Part shown: piece by piece, positions 6,601 through 10,265 of the stretch | Layout: each line of letters opens with the position of its first letter | How positions within the stretch are numbered: the first letter of the stretch is position 1 | NCBI GenBank assembly: GCA_032353305.1 | Contig: JAUCNG010412025.1 | Coordinates: 1 to 10,265 of the forward strand | From: Cephalothrix spiralis | Lineage: Eukaryota; Nemertea; Palaeonemertea; Archinemertea; Cephalotrichidae | Reading direction: 5' to 3' | Length of the DNA: 10,265 bases | The notes under the pieces: model-generated | What the model was told of the DNA's origin: nothing | What the model saw: the letters and a program-made list of their open reading frames with translations, nothing else | The model's database searches: none | Translations under genes and position numbers: made by a program

Positions 6601-8480
6601 TACTAAGAGACAAAGGTATTTTAATATTCCTTGTATTTATTTTAAAGCTCATTATATACCAGCTTTTAAATCATTTAATATTAAATTATGAGCAAATAGT
6701 GAATGAAAAATGAATGAAAATATTTAATTAGTTCAAGGTCGATTTGCGATTGACTCGAGGTTTTATTGACAGATTGTTACTTTTGCGTGACGTACTTGGC
6801 TCATCAATATGCATGAAACTGTATTATATGAAGAAATCCTAAGAAATCCGTAAAAACTCATTTAGTATAACTTTCATGCATATATTCATGTCACGGTATA
6901 TTTTTAGTGTGCTTTTATTGGATGACGCTAATTCAAATCACCGCGTATAGATTATAGACGATGTAAAAAAGACCACAGGTGTTAAATACAATATTATTTT
7001 GTATGGCAAAAATATAGATTATAAATGTGTTTCTTCTGAAAGATAAAAAATATTTTGAAATGTATGAAAATGTAAATAATGATATCATTTTTGAGAAGAA
7101 AAAATATTAAAGACAAAAACATGGATTATATAATAGCTCAGATAGCGTAATTTTGCATTTTAAGCACACAATAAGGCAGAAAATATCATTTCTAATGATG
7201 AAAAAAGTAGGAGGCGTGTTTATACAGAATTAGTAAATCCTTTTAGATTTCCCACGATAAATATTCACCATATGAATCAATGTGATTGGTAGATCACTAT
7301 TTTTGCATAAAATCACAAGTACAAAATCTTTTGATTAACTAACTTAGTCAAATAGGCTACGATGATGATTTTTTCAAAATTTCAAAAAATTGTCCACTAA
7401 CATTCATCTACGTCACGTCGCTAACTACAATCTTTAACTTTTTTAACTATTGATGTAGGCTAAACACTGGTAAATCACTCAGCGATAGATTTGGCGGATC
7501 TACTAAATCTGCGGCTATTATGTTGCTAATCCTGCTCGAAATCGATCGCGCAGAATAAAAACGATTTGAGAGGAAATCGGAAAGGATTTACTAAATCTTT
7601 TTTAATTTCATCCTCCATAAAAACGCCTAGGATATCAACTAAAAAGTAAGATGACTGGGAGGGCTGAATCATCATGCATAAATACATGGTATTTATTGAA
7701 TCCTGAAAACAATTTACTAATTTATGCACCATGCATACATTAAGCAAATAAATTAAGAATGGTACTTTACCTGTGGCACATCCTGCAAATACCAATCCAT
7801 ATTTGTTTGCAGAAGCTAGAAGGTTTTTACGTTTAGCAGTAGTATCATATTCTTCAACTGATATTTGGATTCTTGCTAACTGTTTGAATTTGAAGTCCTG
7901 AAATACAGAAGATTAAACATAAGACGTTTTTTTAGTAAGAATATATCGTTAGTTTTCTAGATCTTTCATATTTCTTATTTTGTTCCTCTCGATTTTTAGA
8001 GGTCATCGTTTAATCATCTGCTACAAGTAGGCTAGACGACCTCTGTCCCAGATAGCACCTTTAAACTTTTAAGTTTGATATGGTAACGTCTATGTGAGCT
8101 TTTATATACAATGCTAATTGTTGAGGTACTTCGATGTGTTACGATTTAGAATCACATTCAGGAACGAAATAAATAAAATGACATTTATTTAGAATTATGT
8201 CAATATCTACTGTTGATCACTTGTATCGATTAATATCATAGATCAAAAGTTGATTTAATAATCTAGCCCATTATGTTCGTTTGGATTATGAAATCATGTA
8301 ATTTTTAAGATAAATAATCCTTATCAGTTTTCCTTTCAATATTTTGTTCAAGTGACAAATCGTACAATGGGACCACTGCACTGCACTGGTGAGACATAGA
8401 CTAATTGTTAATCCCTAGTAAAAATGTACTCTTACCTTTACATCATCCTTTTCAGGAGGGGGATTATCTTCCAGACTCAT
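542..8480 (-). CDS. NUP214: NUP214 nucleoporin, N-terminal beta-propeller part (8 exons, 3' incomplete)
   Basis: Joining 8480-8436, 7897-7771, 6531-6314, 4968-4776, 3887-3765, 2878-2775, 1755-1588 and 671-542 on the minus strand gives 369 codons plus one nt with no stop. The product reads through as the N-terminal seven-bladed beta-propeller of NUP214/CAN (yeast Nup159). Blocks shared with human NUP214, as I recall it, include NKYGLVFAG (residues 46-54), DIAWNP, CW..KGKQLV.GK.DGT, IDVVWV..TVF, HYYF...SEWDVVLA and W.LEDSARAELPL. Exon-to-exon spacing agrees with the human protein almost residue for residue, so no exon appears to be missing. In animals this domain sits on the cytoplasmic side of the nuclear pore and binds DDX19, helping to strip export factors from mRNA. 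All junctions have AG acceptors. Donors are GT except one probable GC (after 3765). The coiled coil and FG repeats lie beyond the left edge. Identification is firm; exact splice points are inferred. Confidence 0.95.
1121..1155 (+). repeat. tRNA 5'-half-like sequence, possible SINE fragment
   Basis: GCGATTTAGCTCAATGAGTT followed by AACGCGCTTGCACC resembles the D-arm side of a tRNA, with an A-box match TAGCTCAATGAGTT and a GCGC stem. No B box follows at the expected distance, so it is not a tRNA gene. It may be a decayed head of a different SINE, or chance. Confidence 0.3.
1271..1314. repeat. Imperfect hairpin
   Basis: CAAGAGGT at 1271-1278 pairs with ACCTCTTG at 1307-1314. Pairing extends inward (TATC with GATA), and the loop contains a smaller GTAC/GTAC palindrome. 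It lies within intron 7. A role is unknown. Confidence 0.5.
1588..1755 (-). CDS. NUP214: NUP214 coding exon 7 (residues 271-326)
   Basis: This 168-nt exon (56 codons, phase 0 at both ends) follows TCAATTACAG and ends GACAAG|GTAATA. It encodes KDGSIKCVWFDDICYGGDEM, then RISHYYFNAISEWDVVLALS and ends GKDATDK. It matches human FVNFMEPCYGS...HHYYLSYIEEWDLVLAASA. CYG and SEWDVVLA are the diagnostic stretches. The open frame runs past both splice sites, but the flanking residues have no NUP214 similarity. Confidence 0.95.
1756..2774 (-). other. NUP214 intron 6 (1019 nt)
   Basis: Bounded by GTAAGTAAAT and AATTACAG on the minus strand. It carries the GGGTGACCAC / CAGGGAATTTT repeat at about 2062-2190. 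The remainder, including minus- and plus-strand frames of up to 99 residues around 2241-2543, has no recognisable protein family. A GTTAACGTTAAC palindrome lies near 2296. Confidence 0.85.
2062..2190 (+). repeat. Dispersed repeat, GGGTGACCAC / CAGGGAATTTT family
   Basis: Starts GGGTGACCACTAATCTGGAA, then AACAGGG, and continues with repeated TCAGGGAATTTT-like words. The start resembles both ends of the fold-back repeat at 9370-9655 (GGGTGNCYAC, a few bases, TCTGRAAAAC). Its right end is not recognisable. Such sequences are familiar as dispersed repeats in marine animal genomes; I do not name a family. Confidence 0.55.
2775..2878 (-). CDS. NUP214: NUP214 coding exon 6 (residues 236-270)
   Basis: This short 104-nt exon follows TCTCGTTTCAG and ends ACTTCA|GTAAGTAAAT, a near-consensus donor. 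It enters in phase 1 (TA completes Val236) and leaves in phase 0. It encodes IDVVWVSPTVFVCAFSPALE, then DVTYKPQIVTVSTS, corresponding to human VLDVLWIGTYVFAIVYAA...SPDVVMALLP. It is too short to stand out as an open frame and was found by searching for the WI/WV block expected after exon 5. Confidence 0.92.
3343..3377. repeat. Nested hairpin in intron 5
   Basis: CGTTGGGG (3343-3350) pairs with CCCCAAACG (3369-3377) with one bulged base, enclosing an inner GCCA/TGGC pair. Probably a remnant of a small repeat. Confidence 0.4.
3534..3546. repeat. GC-rich mini-palindrome
   Basis: GCGCCGAAGGCGC is a perfect 5-bp stem with a 3-nt loop. It stands out as GC-rich in AT-rich surroundings. It could be a fragment of a dispersed repeat. 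Confidence 0.35.
3765..3887 (-). CDS. NUP214: NUP214 coding exon 5 (residues 195-236), probable GC donor
   Basis: The exon follows a pyrimidine-rich acceptor (TTTTTCTTCTTAG) and enters in phase 1, where TG completes Val195. It encodes VCWTRKGKQLVTGKSDGTLL, then TYDTSLQPKVPINPSIYPGHK, matching human VCWSPKGKQLAVGKQNGT. No strong GT donor follows. The best fit is AAAG|GCATGT, a GC-AG intron, giving IYPGHK-V-IDVVW, close in length to human FYESDHPVRVLDVLW. A weaker GT donor nine nt earlier (CCTG|GTCACA, exon end at 3774) is in the same phase and would drop three residues (GHK). The exon and acceptor are firm; the donor is uncertain. Confidence 0.9.
4010..4075. repeat. Double-nested palindrome built from GGGCACTAT
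   Basis: The 28-nt arms 4010-4037 and 4048-4075 are reverse complements with one mismatch, separated by 10 nt. Each arm is itself a hairpin, GGGCACTAT-6 nt-ATAGTGCCC in the left arm, so the word GGGCACTA occurs four times in alternating orientation. No coding capacity. Likely part of a fold-back element together with the palindromes next to it. Confidence 0.9.
4076..4174. repeat. 99-bp imperfect palindrome
   Basis: It begins GATTAGTCG and ends CGACTAATC. The arms pair along nearly their whole length (TTGGTTCG with CGAACCAA, ATTTGCAC with GTGCAAAT, GACCT with AGGTC) with scattered mismatches. It directly abuts the GGGCACTAT palindrome. As RNA in either direction it would form one long hairpin of roughly 45 bp. 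Confidence 0.9.
4213..4292. repeat. Third inverted repeat of the cluster
   Basis: TTGCGATGTATTTCAAT (4213-4229) pairs with ATTGAAATACATGCAA (4277-4292) with a single one-base bulge, around a 47-nt spacer. It lies 38 nt from the preceding palindrome and may belong to the same element. Confidence 0.75.
4530..4637 (-). repeat. Partial CAGGGAA-type dispersed repeat
   Basis: On the minus strand it reads CCTGGTAAAATCAGGGAATG and repeats AAAATCAGGGA-like words, resembling the internal part of the repeat at 2062-2190 in opposite orientation. The GGGTGNCCAC terminus is not present, so it is truncated or a different subfamily. Confidence 0.4.
4776..4968 (-). CDS. NUP214: NUP214 coding exon 4 (residues 131-195)
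   Basis: This 193-nt exon starts in phase 0 after TTATTTCAG and ends ACTTGTG|GTAGGT in phase 1. It encodes a typical propeller blade: GVSVVDIAWNPGMPTLLVTA, then HSDGGLSLWDIKENL and NQIPSAKATC. It corresponds to human NUP214 around MKWNP...LADGSIAV...LPS. The SLWDI strand is closer to a standard WD repeat than the human sequence at this point. The distance from FANK to DIAWNP equals that between FSNE and DMKWNP in the human protein, which argues against a missing exon. Confidence 0.95.
5184..5483. mobile_element. 300-bp MITE-like element with 11-bp TIRs and internal tandem units
   Basis: Perfect 11-bp terminal inverted repeats TGGTTTACGGA (5184-5194) and TCCGTAAACCA (5473-5483) enclose sequence made of related units. 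Two 29-nt blocks, 5263-5291 and 5332-5360, match at 24 positions with a 69-nt period and share GGAAT.CTCAGACGT.GAAT. CCGCCG-like words recur near 5197, 5263 and 5446. There is no open frame, so it would depend on a transposase elsewhere. No clear target-site duplication flanks it, so the superfamily cannot be assigned. Confidence 0.65.
5525..5791 (-). mobile_element. tRNA-derived SINE copy, minus orientation
   Basis: Read on the minus strand, it has a degenerate tRNA-like head (starting CTCGGTAGCGAGGTGTTAGA, with a decayed B box GTGTTCACGACC), a body with CCTTGGGCAAG (5710-5720) and GCGTACACTGC (5692-5702), and a 3' part. The head and body blocks recur in order in the plus-strand copy at 312-470. 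The 3' part shares a 22-nt identical block (5529-5550 with 56-77) and GGTAAATGCTCA with the plus-strand tail at 1-87. Length and modular order (tRNA head, body, tail) are those of a SINE. The family was not matched to a named one. Confidence 0.7.
5982..6006. repeat. Small perfect hairpin
   Basis: CTTACTTC followed by a 9-nt loop and GAAGTAAG forms an 8-bp perfect stem within intron 3. Its function is unknown and it may be chance in AT-rich sequence. Confidence 0.4.
6314..6531 (-). CDS. NUP214: NUP214 coding exon 3 (residues 58-130)
   Basis: This 218-nt exon enters in phase 1 (GA completes Gly58) after GTTTTTCAG and ends AAATAAG|GTAAGA in phase 0. It encodes FKVIKSEDVLTVSRGKSC, then EYLAVSSDGLTLVVVLEKDG and ends AYDVRGFANK. 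This corresponds to blade strands of human NUP214 around its FP..HHLALS and FFDVRTFSN segments. The glycine split across the junction and the FDVR-like ending both fall where the human protein has them. A 150-residue plus-strand frame overlaps this exon and is its shadow. Confidence 0.95.
6532..7770 (-). other. NUP214 intron 2 (1239 nt)
   Basis: AT-rich intron bounded by GTAAAG and TTTTTCAG on the minus strand. Its main structure is the fold-back element at about 7210-7628. The rest (6540-7200) is low-complexity A/T sequence without a convincing gene. An 89-residue frame at the exon-2 end is only a run-on past the splice donor. Confidence 0.85.
7210..7628. mobile_element. Fold-back / MITE-like element with long imperfect inverted repeats
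   Basis: A 22-nt block at 7231-7252 (TAGTAAATCCTTTTAGATTT plus CC) is the reverse complement of 7572-7593 with two mismatches. The similarity extends outward: AGGCGTGTTTA near 7212 pairs with the complement of TAAAAACGCCT at 7619-7629. The spacer of about 320 nt carries further degenerate copies of the TAGTAAATC motif (for example around 7325, 7470 and 7500). There is no coding capacity. Ends are approximate and no target-site duplication was recognised. Confidence 0.6.
7771..7897 (-). CDS. NUP214: NUP214 coding exon 2 (residues 16-58)
   Basis: This 127-nt exon follows an acceptor TTCTGTATTTCAG and ends at ACAG|GTAAAG. It begins in phase 0 and leaves one nt of a glycine codon. It encodes the opening strand of the propeller, starting DFKFKQLARIQI and ending in ANKYGLVFAGCAT. 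NKYGLVFAG is the best conserved block of the animal NUP214 N terminus and is what first identifies the gene. The charged stretch EEYDTTAKRKN between the two strands is more variable. Confidence 0.95.
7898..8435 (-). other. NUP214 intron 1 (538 nt)
   Basis: AT-rich intron bounded by GTAAGAG and TTTCAG on the minus strand. It holds no open frame of interest and no large repeat. A short imperfect hairpin pairs AGAGGTC near 7997 with GACCTCT near 8038. Confidence 0.85.
8436..8480 (-). CDS. NUP214: NUP214 first coding exon (residues 1-15)
   Basis: The exon encodes MSLEDNPPPEKDDVK and ends at a strong donor (AAG|GTAAGAG). The start is the ATG at 8480-8478. Human NUP214 also has a short acidic leader of about this length before the conserved D-F-x-F start of the propeller, and joining this exon to the next gives VK-DFKF, matching the human K-DFQF junction. 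Four nt upstream of the ATG is a good acceptor with a T-rich tract (TTTCTTTTTGTAG|AGAA), so the mRNA exon probably spans 8484-8436 and an untranslated exon lies further upstream. The frame stays open upstream for about 110 more codons, but that stretch is unlike any NUP214 and crosses the acceptor, so I do not include it. Confidence 0.85.
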
Positions 8481-8484
8481 TTCT

Positions 8485-8830
8485 CTACAAAAAGAAATAC
8501 AATAGTATAGTATTAAACAATAGAATTTAAGCAATGACATGTGTAGGGGCATTTCGGTGCCCTCAGCACTTGTTATCGCTTCCCTTAACATTTCGATGCC
8601 CTCAGCACTTGTTATCGCTTCCCTTAAAGATGATGCGCGCATTATCATAACGAGGGTATCGAGATGGTGTAGGGGATTGAGTTTAGGAACATTTGTATTT
8701 ATATTGCCTAATGCCTGATCTCCATACCAATAAAGAGTTAAGCAGGGTTCAATTGAGAAAAATAAATTTTCTAACGTGAACCCTTCACCAATTGACTTCA
8801 AGATAAAGATCTCCATCTCGCCATCTCACC
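8485..8830 (-). other. Probable 5'UTR intron of NUP214
   Basis: The acceptor TTTTTGTAG at 8487-8485 implies an upstream exon. The nearest donor-like site on the minus strand is AAAATG|GTGAGATGG, with the exon side ending at 8830. This would make an intron of about 345 nt containing the 39-bp duplication described separately. The upstream exon would contain two ATGs (ATGAAAATG) out of frame with the NUP214 start. The acceptor is clear. The donor is one plausible choice among several, and no transcription start can be seen. Confidence 0.3.
8550..8627. repeat. 39-bp tandem duplication (2 copies)
   Basis: Two adjacent 39-nt units (8550-8588 and 8589-8627) begin CATTTCGGTGCCCTCAGCAC and CATTTCGATGCCCTCAGCAC and differ at one base. 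The near identity points to a recent duplication. The unit length is a multiple of three, so the minus-strand frame upstream of the NUP214 ATG stays open and reads as repeated LREAITSAEG..M. It lies in the probable 5'UTR intron. Confidence 0.95.
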
Positions 8831-9369
8831 ATTTTCATCGCTCACTCTGAAGAATGAAGACCCTACTTTGAGTAGCAACATGAAAGATCTCTACTAAAAT
8901 ACGAACTGTGTGCCAAATGTGTTATATTCAGAATATCACAAAATTTCATCTAATTTGGAAGTTAGAACAAGAGAAGCTTCCTCATTATCTGCTGACATAT
9001 ATCTACTCATAGACTGATATTAAGAAAGTAAAAATATAACTTTCACATTGGAAGAACACGCCTGCTGCGCTAGAGGCTTTTTAGCAGTTTAATAAAAAAA
9101 CATTTATTTGAAATATACATGTATCTTCTAATATAAAAGTTATGAATTAATTGAAATAAAGAATTCACATCCCTACTTTTTGTGACGTGAAAAATTAATG
9201 AAGAGACTAAAATCTGCAAAATTTTTGAACTTAGAAACAATTTTAATTAAAGTCTATAACAAAACAATAAATTTGACCTTACATTTTGTGAAACTCTATG
9301 TCAAAGATTTATTTAAATTTTATGAAATTAATCCAAATTTCTATTTCAAGTTTGTTAAAGGCTTAAACA
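8831..9369. other. Upstream flank of NUP214, no gene seen
   Basis: AT-rich sequence 5' of the NUP214 start. It may contain the promoter and untranslated first exon, but no core promoter element can be singled out. A 63-residue plus-strand frame at 9198-9389 is Lys/Phe/Leu-rich low-complexity sequence and unlikely to be a gene. Confidence 0.6.
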
Positions 9370-9655
9370 GGGTGACTACAACTTTCTGAAAACAAAAAAA
9401 ATTACTTTTCCCTGACATATCCAGAAATTTTCAGTCACGACAACTTGAAAAAGTCTGAAAAACAGTCAGTCGCGACATCATTTTTTCAACTGCCAAATAA
9501 CCCAGCATGACAAAAAAATTTACCCGGACAACATTTATTTTTCAAAATTCCATTACTTTTCCAGGTTTTCACTAGTTTTTTCAATTTTCCATGACAATTT
9601 GGGCCAATTTTGAAATTCCATGAAATTTCCAGGTTTTCCAGACATGTGGACACCC
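9370..9655. mobile_element. Fold-back repeat, GGGTG...CACCC family
   Basis: The left end reads GGGTGACTACAACTTTCTGA then AAAC. The right end, on the minus strand, reads GGGTGTCCACATGTCTGGAA then AAC. The two ends are thus diverged inverted repeats, and both resemble the start of the repeat at 2062. The inside is rich in TTTTCC/GGAAAA words (CCAGGTTTTCCA, CCATGAAATTTCCAGG). There is no coding capacity and no target-site duplication was seen. Confidence 0.6.
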
Positions 9656-10265
9656 GTCATGGTCATACATGCGTGGAGGTAAGTGTACTATTCAATATTA
9701 TATATAATTCTTAGCAAACTAAGTCAACCATAATATTTTTGCATGAATGATTATTAATATTATATTGGTTATATAAAATCGGTAGATAATGCAAAGTCAA
9801 TCGGTACGTAGTCCAGTGTATTACAATTAGGCCTACACGTAGTAGCCTATACGTGCTGTCTGTAGATCTCAATATAGGATTTTAATTTTCATATTGATAA
9901 CATTTCAAGTAAGTTTATAGTCCTATTACACACACACAATTATATTTATCGAGTATATTTAATAGTCGGGGAGCCAGGTGGGGTACCCCAGGACCCCCCA
10001 GTATTAACTTTCATCTTATTTTTTCGTTAGCTACTATGGCCCTGAAGTAAGTAAGTTGCAGTCAATCAGGGCATTATATCTGTCTTAGTACTGGGCCATG
10101 TATCATCATATAAGACTGGTTCTTGTTTACGTTTTGCATTTACTGCAACTTTAAAGTGCCCATAAAGTCATTTTTTCTTGTTATATAATTGAGGGGGGTG
10201 AAGGGGTCAGAACGGAAGCGGGAAAAGCCCTAAAATCGCTTACGGATGCGGGATATTGAGAATTT
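9656..10265. other. Distal upstream flank, no gene seen
   Basis: No convincing coding region. Small features only: a TAGGCCTAC-type palindromic stretch with CACGTAGTAGCCTATACGTG near 9830-9855, a short (CA)5 run near 9931, a GGGGTACCCC palindrome near 9980, and a 7-bp GCCCTGA/TCAGGGC hairpin at 10039-10072. The final 80 nt are purine-rich (GGGGGGTGAAGGGG), perhaps the start of another repeat. Confidence 0.6.

Noticed and set aside
6261-6713. 150-residue plus-strand ORF, the longest in the window
   Set aside because: Its first 90 residues lie opposite NUP214 exon 3, which has clear homology on the other strand, and the rest is AT-rich intron.
9198-9389. 63-residue plus-strand ORF upstream of the gene
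   Set aside because: Low-complexity Lys/Leu/Phe composition typical of AT-rich DNA, and it runs into the repeat at 9370.
9664-9684. Plus-strand ATG...TGGAG|GTAAGT as the first exon of a divergent gene
   Set aside because: One short frame plus one donor-like site is not enough, and no following plus-strand exon could be found before the window ends.
9975-10000. GGGGTACCCC-centred palindrome as a regulatory site
   Set aside because: A 10-bp palindrome alone has no assignable factor, and its distance from the gene is over 1.4 kb.

Overview
This window is animal genomic DNA, probably from a marine invertebrate. It holds no bacterial-style operon, CRISPR array or phage module. On the minus strand lies the 5' half of one intron-rich protein gene, recognisable as nucleoporin NUP214 (CAN). 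Eight coding exons run from the start codon at 8480 to a donor at 542/541. The gene then leaves the window at its left edge. Spliced together the exons give 1108 coding nt, or 369 complete codons plus one nt, in one uninterrupted frame with compatible phases at every junction. This corresponds to most of the N-terminal beta-propeller of NUP214, the part that docks the DEAD-box helicase DDX19/Dbp5 on the cytoplasmic face of the nuclear pore during mRNA export. The coiled-coil and FG-repeat parts are not present.

Layout on the minus strand, 5' to 3': upstream flank 10265 to about 8830 (no gene seen, one fold-back repeat); a probable 5'UTR intron (about 8829 to 8485); exons at 8484-8436 (ATG at 8480), 7897-7771, 6531-6314, 4968-4776, 3887-3765, 2878-2775, 1755-1588 and 671-542. 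Introns are AT-rich, about 0.5 to 1.35 kb.

Most introns are littered with short non-autonomous repeats: a tRNA-derived SINE family (tail at 1-87, head and body at about 312-470, a fuller inverted copy at 5525-5791); a 300-bp element with 11-bp terminal inverted repeats and internal tandem units (5184-5483); a run of three adjacent palindromes (4010-4292); a fold-back element (about 7210-7628); and members of a family beginning GGGTGNCCAC and rich in CAGGGAATTTT (about 2062-2190 and 9370-9655, with a relative at about 4530-4637).

The species cannot be fixed from the sequence. The protein is clearly animal NUP214 but diverged from the human one, and the repeat types resemble those of marine invertebrate genomes. 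I found no convincing new multi-gene system. The most useful points are the full exon model, a probable GC-AG intron with an in-phase alternative donor, and the palindromic and inverted-repeat elements. Comparisons with human NUP214 are from memory, not from a search.
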